A program made the position numbers and the translations under genes. Of a stretch of DNA of 64,000 nt, positions 1-8,277 are shown piece by piece. The notes under the pieces were generated by a model. It searched no databases. It had not been told where the DNA came from and saw nothing but the letters and a program-made list of their open reading frames with translations. The stretch is from JAFGJQ01 sp964586145 (GTDB taxonomy: Bacteria > Planctomycetota > Phycisphaerae > UBA1845): the NCBI GenBank assembly GCA_964586145.1, contig CAZPHH010000005.1, forward strand, positions 28,817-92,816. The letters run 5' to 3'. Numbering within the stretch: position 1 is the first letter of the stretch; each line of letters opens with the position of its first letter.

Positions 1-2
1 TC

Positions 3-1475
3 ATCGCCCTCGGCGCCCGGCACATGCTCGAATCGGGCGAGTGGATTGTGCCGAAGCTCTATGGCGAGGTCTATGCGTTCAAACCGGCCCTGGCCTACTG
101 GTTGGCCGCGATTCCGGAGGCCCTGCTGGGGTACCAGACGGAATTGTCGCTGCGTCTGCCCACGGCATTGTGCGGCCTGACGCTGGGACTGGCCCTTTGC
201 CTGAGCCTGGGCACGTGGATCACGCCACAGTGTGGGTTGTGGTGCGCGCTGGCCGCCACGACCTCGGGCCTGTTCGTTGAGCAGGTGCGGGCGGCCACTT
301 TTGACATGCCGCTGACGCTCGGGACGGGAGTGGCCGTCGTTGCCGTGTGTAGAAACCTGGCATTCGAAAAGCCGAGTTGGAGATGGTGGCTGCTGGGGTA
401 CGCCGGACTGAGCTTCGGCTTCCTGGCCAAGGGCGTGCCGGCCATCGCCGTCTATGCGCCGGGGTTGGTGGTGGCCGGCCTGGTTCTGGGTCGTTTTCGA
501 GACCTGTTGCGCCCGGCGCACCTGACGGGGGTCGGGCTGTTCACTGCAATCGTGCTGGTCTACGTGTACCTGGCGTACCGGGCCGAGGGGCGGTCCGCCT
601 TTGTCGATCCGCTGACGGAACTGGCGTTTCGCTCGCACGGACTGAGTCTGCTCGGCACCGTCGAGAGGATAGTCAGACCTGTCGTGATCTTCGTGGCGTT
701 CCTGCCGTTTTCGCTGATCCTGGTGGTTGAGCGGCGGGTCCCCGGCCGTGGCAGGCTCCCGGCACCGGCACCGCAGATCGGCCGTGCGGCCTGGGCGTTT
801 CTGCTGGCAGGTATCGGCGTCTTCCTGCTCGTTTCCGACTGCGAAACCCGGTACTACCTTCCCCTCGTCGTCCCCACGGCGATCCTCTGCGGACTGGCCG
901 CGGAGTCCCTTTCCAGCCGCCCGTCCGGGCCGCCGGCCGACGAGCGGTCCGCGTCGGATTCACGACAAGCACGCGACCGCCGCCTGCGATGGCTGGCGGG
1001 GCCGGGTGTGCCGGTGGTCCTGCTGGGGATCGCGCTGGTCTACTGGGGGGTGTATGCGGGCGTGGTCCAACCCCGGCGAATCGCCAAGCGGTCTGAGCGG
1101 CGGGTGGCCGAGGCGTTTGCCCCATATCTGCCCGAATCCGTAACGGTGTATCTCGACGCCGGCGACAGTGGCTCCTCGCTGTGTTACTACCTCAACCGCC
1201 CGGTCCGCGCGTGGGATCTGTCTGACGACTCGCCCTCTGCACCGAGCTACTTCATTCTCAGTGACGACCAGGCCGGATCGACGCAGAAGCGGTCCGACAC
1301 GCACTACACGCCGGTGGCCCGCGCACGGGGGCCCGGCCGGAGCGTGTACCATCTGGTTGTGCTGCAACAGAGGATTCCCCCGGTGACCACCGCGCCGGCC
1401 AGCCCGCCTTCGAACGACCGCCACGAACGCGAGAGCGGCGATGCCGCCCGAACGCCGCGAGGCAAGGACCGGTAA
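3..1475 (+). CDS. Membrane glycosyltransferase, GT39/ArnT-like (5' end outside window)
   Basis: Integral membrane glycosyltransferase that would move a sugar from a polyprenyl-phosphate carrier to a surface glycan, lipid or protein on the outer face of the inner membrane. The frame is open to the window edge: the residues before the first ATG (position 24), ending RHMLESGEW, already match the family, so the true start and the catalytic Asp-Glu loop lie upstream. Visible marks are FKPALAYWL, equivalent to the EKPPLLYWL loop of ArnT-type enzymes, FLAKGVPA, about eight to ten hydrophobic segments, and a soluble C-terminal tail of roughly 130 residues. It ends 174 bp before the LTA-synthase-like gene and may supply glycan precursors to the same surface locus. 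The superfamily is clear; the substrate cannot be read. Confidence 0.8.
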   Translation: MALGARHMLESGEWIVPKLYGEVYAFKPALAYWLAAIPEALLGYQTELSLRLPTALCGLTLGLALCLSLGTWITPQCGLWCALAATTSGLFVEQVRAATFDMPLTLGTGVAVVAVCRNLAFEKPSWRWWLLGYAGLSFGFLAKGVPAIAVYAPGLVVAGLVLGRFRDLLRPAHLTGVGLFTAIVLVYVYLAYRAEGRSAFVDPLTELAFRSHGLSLLGTVERIVRPVVIFVAFLPFSLILVVERRVPGRGRLPAPAPQIGRAAWAFLLAGIGVFLLVSDCETRYYLPLVVPTAILCGLAAESLSSRPSGPPADERSASDSRQARDRRLRWLAGPGVPVVLLGIALVYWGVYAGVVQPRRIAKRSERRVAEAFAPYLPESVTVYLDAGDSGSSLCYYLNRPVRAWDLSDDSPSAPSYFILSDDQAGSTQKRSDTHYTPVARARGPGRSVYHLVVLQQRIPPVTTAPASPPSNDRHERESGDAARTPRGKDR

Positions 1476-1519
1476 CCGAGAGCACCGCATCCGCGGTCGC
1501 CACGGCCGTTCGACTTCCG

Positions 1520-1548
1520 TTGTAATCACAGGTCGCGACAGGTACACT
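1520..1548 (+). promoter_or_regulatory. Predicted sigma70-type promoter of the exosortase operon
   Basis: TTGTAA, a 17-bp spacer and TACACT stand about 100 bp before the LTA-synthase-like gene, in the 174-bp gap after the glycosyltransferase. Box quality and spacing are good. It suggests that the three overlapping genes downstream can be transcribed independently of the glycosyltransferase. Confidence 0.5.
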
Positions 1549-1649
1549 CGGTCCTGCGAACAACCGGGACAGGTGGGCACTCGACGGGTCGAATTCCACA
1601 AGGCGAGTCGGTCCAGACGTTTCGCAGGGCGGTTGGCCAGAGACTACTC

Positions 1650-3656
1650 ATGAGTCAAACAGGAGCGCATGCTCACGACCCACCCGCGGCTGCGCCCACC
1701 CCCGATCTCCGCACGGCACTGCCCCCGCCGGCGCGCGGATGGCGACGGTGGCTTCCCCGGCCGGAGTCGACCCTTCTGCTGCTGTCGCTCCTGTGGACCG
1801 CTGCCGCAAAGCTCGTGGCGGTTCTGCGTCACGACCCGGCCAGTGTCCTTGCCGCGTGGGCGGATGTGGTGATGCCGGACGTGGCCTTCACGGCCGTTCT
1901 GACCGGACTGTTTGCGGTTGCCTACTGCTGCCGGCCGCGTCCGTGGGTGGCGCGTGTGACCCTGGTCGTCGCCAGTCTGGTCCTGGCCTGGGCGGTGCTG
2001 AACGCGGCCTGGGTGCTGGCCACCGGCGTTCAGCTCCAGCCGGGCATCCTGGCCGTCCTGCTGCGCGACCCGGCCCAGTTCTGGCCGGTGGTGGAGACCC
2101 ACCTGCGGCAGCGGCTGCGTTTCGCGATCCCGATCGGCCTGACGGGCATCGCAGCGTTCCTGTGGTTGGTGCTGCGAACGGTCCGTCCCGTGCCCATCGT
2201 CCTTCGGCCGCGTCGATACGCCATCCGGGCCGCGGGATTGATCGTGCTGGCGGCTCTCGCGTATCCCGTGGACTGGCTGTGCCAGCGTTCCGCCGGCCTG
2301 GGCTTTGCCGGCGAAGTGCTGGGGTTCAGCAGTCACGTGTACGCTCTGCGCGTGGCGCTGCCGCGAGGCAACGGCGTTGAAGATGTGCAGGCCCCGGCGC
2401 GATCGCTGCCGCGTGCCGGCGAACGACAAATCGGCCTGCCCGACACGCCCGCCGCGGAAATGCCGAATGTGGTCATCGTGCTGCTGGAAAGCCTCTCGCA
2501 CCAGATCACGAGCCTGGGGAATCCACAGGACGGCACGACCCCCGTGCTGGCCGCGCTGGCTGAGGAAGGCACGGAGTTCGTCTGCACGCGAGTGCCCATT
2601 TCCCAGACGACCAAGGCCTACTGGTCCACATTGACCGGGTCGCTCCCCGACGCCTGGGGCGACTTCGTGGAGGCCGTGCCCGTCGACCGCCCGTACGAAA
2701 GCCTGGCCTCCATTCTGCGGCAAGCCGGCTACCGCAGCGGCTTCTTCGAGGTGTCGCGGGGAACGTTCGAATGCGCGCCGGGCCTGTTCTCCAATCTGGG
2801 CTTTGACTGGGCCTGGTTTCGCGAGAACCTTCAGGACCCGTCGGCCCACCTGGGCTATCTGGGCGGTGACGATCTGCGGACGCTCGACCCGATGTTTGCC
2901 TGGATGGACGAAGGCCCCCGGCCGTTCCTGGCGGTCATGATCACCACCGTGGCGCATGATCCGTACGAATTGCCCGCCTGGTTCTCCGATCCCATCGACG
3001 ACCGTCCCGCGGCGTATCGCCGTTCCGTGGAGTACACGGACTACGTGCTGGGAAAACTGTCCGAGCGGCTGGACGAGCGTGGACTGACGAAGAACACGGT
3101 GCTGTGCGTGCTGGGGGACCACGGCTTGAGCCTCCGATCGCACGATCGGTTCGGCCGATGGGTCCCGTATGAGGAGTTGATACGGATCCCCTGGGTCATC
3201 CGCTGGCCGGAGCGCATCGAGGCAGGCCGGAAGATTGAATGGCCGTGTTCGCAGATGGACGTCACGCCCACGCTGCTGAGCCTGCTGGGCTTTGACATTG
3301 ACCGGGCGGGTTTTGACGGCCGGGACGCGCTGGAGCCGGGCCCGGAAGACCGGCGGCTGTATTTTTACTCGGGCTTCGTGGACAGCCCTCTGGGTTGTGT
3401 GACGGGGGTCCAGAAATGGGTGTACTGGCCCTACACGGAGTCTCTCTTCGCGTATGATCTGAGCCTCGATCCCGGCGAAACGCGGCCCACAACGCTCGAA
3501 GGCGCGGAGAAGAACCAGATCGTCCGCGACCTGCTTGGCTGGCGGGACGGAACGCTCATTCGCGTTCCCGCGCGGCGGTTTGCCGAGAAGACGGTGTTTG
3601 ACCATTGGCAGGCTTTCAGCTCCGGGCGAACGGCCTGGGCGTACTACGTTCCATGA
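1650..3656 (+). CDS. LTA synthase-like / sulfatase-fold phosphotransferase, membrane-anchored
   Basis: Alkaline-phosphatase-superfamily enzyme of the LtaS/phosphoglycerol transferase type, expected to transfer or remove phospho-groups on surface polymers outside the inner membrane. Residues 40-210 hold about five membrane segments. The exported sulfatase-fold domain starts near residue 272 with NVVIVLLES, where Glu280 is the likely metal ligand. QTTKAYWS at about 319-326 supplies the catalytic Thr, and LGDHG near residue 490 the C-terminal metal site. At 668 residues it has normal length for the family. Its TGA stop overlaps the ATG of the exosortase gene, so the two are probably translationally coupled. 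A true sulfatase is less likely because no C/S-x-P-x-R formylglycine motif is seen. Confidence 0.75.
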   Translation: MSQTGAHAHDPPAAAPTPDLRTALPPPARGWRRWLPRPESTLLLLSLLWTAAAKLVAVLRHDPASVLAAWADVVMPDVAFTAVLTGLFAVAYCCRPRPWVARVTLVVASLVLAWAVLNAAWVLATGVQLQPGILAVLLRDPAQFWPVVETHLRQRLRFAIPIGLTGIAAFLWLVLRTVRPVPIVLRPRRYAIRAAGLIVLAALAYPVDWLCQRSAGLGFAGEVLGFSSHVYALRVALPRGNGVEDVQAPARSLPRAGERQIGLPDTPAAEMPNVVIVLLESLSHQITSLGNPQDGTTPVLAALAEEGTEFVCTRVPISQTTKAYWSTLTGSLPDAWGDFVEAVPVDRPYESLASILRQAGYRSGFFEVSRGTFECAPGLFSNLGFDWAWFRENLQDPSAHLGYLGGDDLRTLDPMFAWMDEGPRPFLAVMITTVAHDPYELPAWFSDPIDDRPAAYRRSVEYTDYVLGKLSERLDERGLTKNTVLCVLGDHGLSLRSHDRFGRWVPYEELIRIPWVIRWPERIEAGRKIEWPCSQMDVTPTLLSLLGFDIDRAGFDGRDALEPGPEDRRLYFYSGFVDSPLGCVTGVQKWVYWPYTESLFAYDLSLDPGETRPTTLEGAEKNQIVRDLLGWRDGTLIRVPARRFAEKTVFDHWQAFSSGRTAWAYYVP

Positions 3657-4582
3657 CGCAGCAGACCCAACCGGACAGTGAGCAGGCGGCGTACCCGGCC
3701 CTTCGGTTCGGGGTCGTGCTCGCACTGTGGCTCTGGGCGTTCTGGCCGGAAGTCTCCCGTGCCGCAGGCTACGCCGCGTCAGACAGCAACTGGTCGCACG
3801 CCTGGGCCGCGCCGGTCCTTGCGGGAGCATTGTGCATACGCCGCCGAGTCGAACTGCACCGATCGCTGACTCGCGGATCCTGGGTCGGCCTGCTGGCACT
3901 CCTGGCGAGTGTCGGCGTGTTCGCCTCAGCGATCTGGCCGCTGGGATTCGGCTACCTGGCGGATGTCGGCGCGGTGATGACGCTGGCCGCCGCCCTGTGG
4001 GCCGTCGGCGGCCGGCGGTTCTTCAATCGGTGCTCGCCAGTGATCCTGATTGTGCTGCTATCGTTTCCCATCGGGCAGCGGATGTACGCCAGCCTGATCA
4101 TCCGCCCCGAAACGTACACGATGGCCGCCAGCCGGGCCGTTCTGGACACGATTCCGGGCGTCGAGGTCACGCTGGACGGTCCGGATCTGCACTTCGTTCG
4201 AGGGGAGCGGACGGGAACGATCGCGCTGGGCGCATCCAATCGGGGCGCCGCCCTGCTGGTGACCTACGCGGTGGTCGGCGTGTTTGTGGCGTTCTCGCGC
4301 ATACGCCCGCTCTGGGCGCTGGCCCTCATGGGGCTGGCTGCGGGGCCCGTAGTACTGGCCGCCAATCTCTTGCGCATGTTGACCTGGGGGGTCGTCACGA
4401 TGTATGGGTCGGCCGGTCCGGTGAGCCCGGGCCCGCGCATCGTCGCAAGCATCGTGTCGTTGCTGTTGGCCTGGGCTGTCTTCCTGGTCATCGCCGGCGC
4501 GCTGGACCGGCTGGATTCGTTGCGAACCGCCGCCCAGGCGGATGCCGCCTCCTCGGAATCGGAGCGAGACGATGAAGAGTGA
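3653..4582 (+). CDS. Exosortase/archaeosortase-family membrane protein lacking the canonical catalytic Cys
   Basis: Multi-pass protein of 309 residues. Exosortases are membrane cysteine proteases that cut PEP-CTERM signals and pass the protein to the surface. Family marks are WSHAWAAPV near residues 47-55 followed by an Arg-rich turn, the long hydrophobic core, FPIGQRMY, and the second catalytic block AANLLRMLTWG with Arg241; Arg262 may be the third catalytic residue. In the first block, where the family has ACSG, this protein reads GASNRG at residues 193-198, so the nucleophile is replaced by Ala194/Ser195. The only cysteines, 61 and 127, are elsewhere. The start at 3653 is chosen for the ATGA overlap with the upstream stop; an ATG at 3605 is in frame but lies inside the upstream gene. 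The EpsI-like gene overlaps its end. Fold assignment is good; protease activity is doubtful. Confidence 0.7.
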   Translation: MTQQTQPDSEQAAYPALRFGVVLALWLWAFWPEVSRAAGYAASDSNWSHAWAAPVLAGALCIRRRVELHRSLTRGSWVGLLALLASVGVFASAIWPLGFGYLADVGAVMTLAAALWAVGGRRFFNRCSPVILIVLLSFPIGQRMYASLIIRPETYTMAASRAVLDTIPGVEVTLDGPDLHFVRGERTGTIALGASNRGAALLVTYAVVGVFVAFSRIRPLWALALMGLAAGPVVLAANLLRMLTWGVVTMYGSAGPVSPGPRIVASIVSLLLAWAVFLVIAGALDRLDSLRTAAQADAASSESERDDEE

Positions 4583-5306
4583 GTCGGACCGGACCCTTCG
4601 GCGGCCGCCCGCCGCATGGATCGGCACCGTCGTGCTGCTGCTGTTCGTCGCGATTCTTCTTCGACCCTGTCTGGCAGCCCTGGCGGAGCACTACCGCAAG
4701 GAGGCCATCGCCTTGCGCGTGCCGCTGGAGGCGTTCGATCTGGAACGACTGCCCTCATTCCTGGAAGCGCCGCCAGGCAGCTCGTTTCCCGTCGCACCCG
4801 CGTCTGAAGAAGCATTGGGCACCCGGCACCTGCTGCAACGCTCGCTGAAAGAACGCAACGGCCGGGGCCTGGCGTCTCTGACCGTCGCGTACTACAGCGA
4901 TCCGCACGACAAGGTGCCGCACACGCCCGACGTCTGCTATCGCCAGGCGGGGACCGTCGTCGAGAACCTTCGGACCATCACGATCGCCACGCCGGACCTC
5001 GGCCCGGAGTATCCGCACGTCCAGGCACGCGCGATGACGATGGTGCAGGACCGGGCATCCGGCGTACTCGTCTACCTCTTTGTGGCCAATGGCGACATTG
5101 TTCCCGGCCGCAATCAGGCACGCTGGATCATTGCCCGGCCCGGGGCCCGACACGTGTACTTCAGCAAGGTGGAAGTGATGGCTTCCATCGGCACGACGGG
5201 GGGGAGCGACAGCGCTTTGGCCCGCTGCGAGGCCGTGATTCGGGAGGTCCTGCCGGTCCTCATCGCGGAGCACTTTCCGCGCCGGGAAGACCTCTGGCGC
5301 CGCTAG
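4572..5306 (+). CDS. Exosortase-associated EpsI-like protein
   Basis: EpsI-family protein of 244 residues, normally encoded beside or fused to an exosortase and linked to exopolysaccharide export and PEP-CTERM processing; its biochemical role is unsettled. There is one N-terminal membrane segment at about residues 16-36 and then an extracytoplasmic domain. YYSDPHDKVPHTPDVCY matches the EpsI pattern of a His-(S/T)-Pro motif followed by a conserved Cys. The start at 4572 overlaps the end of the exosortase gene by 11 bp; an upstream ATG at 4542 lies deeper in that gene and is less likely. The 3' end overlaps the convergent PEP-CTERM gene by 4 bp. Confidence 0.75.
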   Translation: MKSESDRTLRRPPAAWIGTVVLLLFVAILLRPCLAALAEHYRKEAIALRVPLEAFDLERLPSFLEAPPGSSFPVAPASEEALGTRHLLQRSLKERNGRGLASLTVAYYSDPHDKVPHTPDVCYRQAGTVVENLRTITIATPDLGPEYPHVQARAMTMVQDRASGVLVYLFVANGDIVPGRNQARWIIARPGARHVYFSKVEVMASIGTTGGSDSALARCEAVIREVLPVLIAEHFPRREDLWRR

Positions 5307-5806
5307 GACGCCGGCGCGGAATCACGATCGCGGCGCAACCCGATCCGGGTCTGAACGATCGCGATCAGCACAAGCACCACGGGCACGACCGCGACGGTAC
5401 TCCACGGCTCCGGAACCGGCCCCCAGACGCCGGGGATCACGAGGGTCTCACCCTGAACCGTTTGCAGCGTCACGTTCACCAGGCCGAGCACCGCCCCGCT
5501 GCTGCTGACCCGTTGCGAGAACTCACGCGTGCTGTCGCGGTACAGGGCACGATACCCCACATCCGTCGTGGCCCGGAACGAAGTGCGATCGAATTCCGCA
5601 ACCCAGCCCTCCGGCGCCAGGAAGTTGTATCCGTGGTGCTGACCGACCTCGAACCCGATGATCGACTCCCGGCTGAGATTCGTCACTTCCCACCGGTAGA
5701 TCTGCGAATGCACGTCGACACGGACGCGAACACCGTCGTGCTCCACCTCCATCGCGGAGGGAGCAAGTCCGGCCACCAGCGTCACGGCCAGGCTCAACGG
5801 ACCCAC
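5303..5806 (-). CDS. PEP-CTERM sorting-domain protein, probable exosortase substrate
   Basis: Small exported protein of 167 residues. It begins at a GTG with GGAGG eight bases upstream and opens with a signal peptide (GPLSLAVTLVAGLAPSA). The body is a single beta-rich domain without recognised homology. The C-terminus carries the full sorting signal: VPEPWS, a hydrophobic stretch of about 18 residues and the basic end GLRRDR. PEP-CTERM proteins are cut by exosortases after membrane insertion. This gene faces the EpsI-like gene and is the only PEP-CTERM protein in the window, which suggests a dedicated substrate. The open frame extends 121 codons further upstream, but that part is Arg/Pro-rich and has no better start. 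Confidence 0.75.
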   Translation of the reverse strand: MGPLSLAVTLVAGLAPSAMEVEHDGVRVRVDVHSQIYRWEVTNLSRESIIGFEVGQHHGYNFLAPEGWVAEFDRTSFRATTDVGYRALYRDSTREFSQRVSSSGAVLGLVNVTLQTVQGETLVIPGVWGPVPEPWSTVAVVPVVLVLIAIVQTRIGLRRDRDSAPAS

Positions 5807-5975
5807 GGCGGCGCCTCCAGTATGAGAAACGTCAGACTCCTGATGGAGGATCGTCGCGTTCCGTCTTCGCGTCAAGGGGGACGTTCTCGGCCGGGTATCA
5901 GCCTTCCCCCTCGCGGGTGTATCGGATGCCGTGCGCGCTTCCCAGTCCCCTCGCCGAAGCCATCGACCGGTCGGA

Positions 5976-6003
5976 TTGTTCCATGCGCTGAGGCGAGTAG
6001 GAT
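5976..6003 (+). promoter_or_regulatory. Possible sigma70-type promoter before the metallophosphoesterase
   Basis: TTGTTC, a 16-bp spacer and TAGGAT lie about 50 bp before the metallophosphoesterase start, in the region divergent to the PEP-CTERM gene. Both boxes are only moderate matches. Confidence 0.35.
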
Positions 6004-6051
6004 AGAAGGCGGACAGCCCCCATCGGGCCGTGCGAACCGGAGAAACGCGGA

Positions 6052-7167
6052 ATGAGCAAGACAAACGGAATTGACGCGAATGCAGGTCTGAGAAGGCGGG
6101 ACTTTCTGACGGGCGTCGGCGCCGTGGGCGCGGCGGCCACGCTCGGCCCCTGGTCCATGCAGGGGGCACGGGCGGGCAAGCCGGCGCCGATCGGGCCCCA
6201 GGAGTTCACATTCGTTCACATGACGGACATGCACGTCACGCCGAAACGGCGCGGCGACAAGGGCTACGCGGCGTGCGTGGAGTCGGTGCGAGCGCTGAAC
6301 CCCCGACCGGCCTTCGCCCTGATGGGCGGCGACCTGGCGTTCGACGGAAACTACACGCCCAAGCCCGACTTCGAGGAGCAGATCCGGCTGTACAAACAGG
6401 TCAGCGACGGGCTCGGCATCCCGTACCACAACTGCATGGGCAACCACGACGCGCTGGGCTGGTCCGCCCGGCGCAAGGTGCCGGCGGACGATCCGGACAT
6501 CGGCAAGAAGATGATCATGGACCGGCTGGAGTGGGAGAAGAGCTACTACAGCTTCGACTTCGGCGGGTGGCATTTCGTGGTGCTGGACTGCATCCACTCG
6601 GTCCAGGCGGGGCACGGGCCGATGTACGAGCCGCGGATCGGGCAGGAACAACTGGAATGGCTGGCGTACGACCTGGGCACCGCGGGCGACCGGCCGAAGG
6701 TGGCCGTCACGCACATCGCCGCCTTCTGCAACATGGGGCAACTCCACGGCAACCCGGACCGCAAGGCCATGGACGGCCACATGGTGATCTGGGACACGAA
6801 GGAACTCCGCACGATCCTCGAGCGGCACAAGGTCAAGGCCCTGCTCCAGGGCCACAGTCACCGCATCGAGCAATACTGCATGAACGACGTCTGGTACCTG
6901 ACGAGCGCCGCGGTCAGCGGCGCGTGGTGGGCGGGAAGCTGGGTCGGGGCGCCCCCGGGCTACACGGTGTTCCGGGCCAAGGGCGAGGCGCTCACTTGGG
7001 AGCATCGCACGTTCACCTGGGAGCCGCAACTGGAACCGGACGACAAGCTGGAACGAGCCAACATCGCCGCGCAGAAGGCATACGAGGCGGAGCAGCGCCG
7101 GCTGTTGGAGCAGGAGCGTGCAGGGCGTCGGGCGCCGGTCACGCAGCCGGCCGCCGTGGGAGCGTGA
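6052..7167 (+). CDS. Tat-exported calcineurin-like metallophosphoesterase
   Basis: Dinuclear-metal phosphoesterase of 371 residues exported folded through the Tat system. The signal is LRRRDFLTGVGAVGAAATLG near residues 13-32. The metallophosphoesterase motifs occur in order: TDMH (58-61), GGDL (92-95), GNHD (130-133), THI, and GHSH near residue 265. The substrate is probably a phosphomonoester or diester outside the cytoplasm, but it cannot be read. The C-terminal 40 residues are charged and helical. It is followed after 21 bp by the GH3 gene on the same strand, so the two may be co-transcribed. Confidence 0.85.
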   Translation: MSKTNGIDANAGLRRRDFLTGVGAVGAAATLGPWSMQGARAGKPAPIGPQEFTFVHMTDMHVTPKRRGDKGYAACVESVRALNPRPAFALMGGDLAFDGNYTPKPDFEEQIRLYKQVSDGLGIPYHNCMGNHDALGWSARRKVPADDPDIGKKMIMDRLEWEKSYYSFDFGGWHFVVLDCIHSVQAGHGPMYEPRIGQEQLEWLAYDLGTAGDRPKVAVTHIAAFCNMGQLHGNPDRKAMDGHMVIWDTKELRTILERHKVKALLQGHSHRIEQYCMNDVWYLTSAAVSGAWWAGSWVGAPPGYTVFRAKGEALTWEHRTFTWEPQLEPDDKLERANIAAQKAYEAEQRRLLEQERAGRRAPVTQPAAVGA

Positions 7168-7188
7168 CGGTTTCGCCGCCGACCCGGC

Positions 7189-8277
7189 ATGCCGAAACCG
7201 GTAATGGCAATGACGAACTCACTGGAAGACCAGATCGGGCAGATGATTCTCCTGGGGTTTCGCGGGACGACCGCCGACCCGCAGTCGACCGTCCTGCGCT
7301 GGATTCGCGACTGCCGGATTGGGGGCGTCTACCTCTCCGAAAACGAAACGCCGATGGGCCGGACTGTCGGCAACATCGAGTCGCCGGACCAGTTGCGACG
7401 TCTCACGCAGACGCTGCAAGGGGCATCCCGCATTCCGCTGTTCGTGACACTCGATGCGGAGGGCGGGCAGGTCATCCGGCTGAAGGAGCGGTACGGGTTT
7501 CCGCCCACCCGGTCCGCCCAGGAGCTGGGCACGCACGACGACGTGACGCAGACGCGACAACAGTCCGCACAACTCGCACGAACGCTCAGAGCCGTGGGCG
7601 TGAATCTCAACTTCGCACCCGTGCTGGACCTCAACCGCAACCCGCACAACCGCGCCCTCAACGCCAAGCAACGCTGCTACTCGGACGACCCGGACGTGGT
7701 GACGCGGCACGCCCGAGTCGTGATCGAAGAACACCATCGCGAGCGGATCGGCTGCGTTCTGAAGCACTTCCCCGGACACGGCAGCACCGTCGCGGATTCG
7801 CATCTCGACCTGGCGGACGTCAGTGACACCTGGTCGCCGGACGAGCTGGGGCCCTTCCGCCGGCTGATCGCCCTGGACCTGGCCGACGGCGTGATGACCG
7901 CCCACGTGCTGCTGCGCCGGTACGACGCCGAGCGGCCCGCCACCCTGTCACGCCCCATCCTGACCGACCTGCTCCGCAACGAGCTGGGATTCGGCGGCGT
8001 TCTTCTGTCCGACGATCTGGACATGGGCGCCATCCAGCGCAACTTCCCCTACGAGGAAGCGGTGGCCCAGGCGGTCGAGGCGGGCGTGGACATCGTCCTG
8101 AACGCCAACGTGGACACCTATGATGATTTCACGGCCGAACGGACGTTTGCCGTGCTGATGGAGCACGTGAAAACCGGCCGCCTGAGCCGTGGGCGGATTG
8201 AGGAGTCCTTCACGCGCATCATGACGCTCAAACACAGGCTTGGGCTCGAACAGCCGCCCGGCGTCACGGCGCGTTAA
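7189..8277 (+). CDS. Glycoside hydrolase family 3, beta-N-acetylhexosaminidase (NagZ-like)
   Basis: GH3 enzyme of 362 residues, expected to remove terminal beta-N-acetylglucosamine, classically from anhydromuropeptides during peptidoglycan recycling. The signature KHFPGHGSTVADSH at 192-205 contains the His/Asp acid-base pair typical of NagZ-type single-domain GH3 enzymes, and the nucleophile region SDDLDMG is at 274-280. No signal peptide is seen, so a cytoplasmic location is likely. Three in-frame ATGs (7189, 7204, 7210) lie close together and none has a strong ribosome binding site; the first is given. The 3' end overlaps the convergent URO-D gene by 14 bp. Confidence 0.85.
   Translation: MPKPVMAMTNSLEDQIGQMILLGFRGTTADPQSTVLRWIRDCRIGGVYLSENETPMGRTVGNIESPDQLRRLTQTLQGASRIPLFVTLDAEGGQVIRLKERYGFPPTRSAQELGTHDDVTQTRQQSAQLARTLRAVGVNLNFAPVLDLNRNPHNRALNAKQRCYSDDPDVVTRHARVVIEEHHRERIGCVLKHFPGHGSTVADSHLDLADVSDTWSPDELGPFRRLIALDLADGVMTAHVLLRRYDAERPATLSRPILTDLLRNELGFGGVLLSDDLDMGAIQRNFPYEEAVAQAVEAGVDIVLNANVDTYDDFTAERTFAVLMEHVKTGRLSRGRIEESFTRIMTLKHRLGLEQPPGVTAR

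Noticed and set aside
1644..3899. A 751-codon open frame on the minus strand
   Set aside because: Antisense shadow of the LTA-synthase-like and exosortase genes; its product is Arg/His/Gln-rich without motifs.
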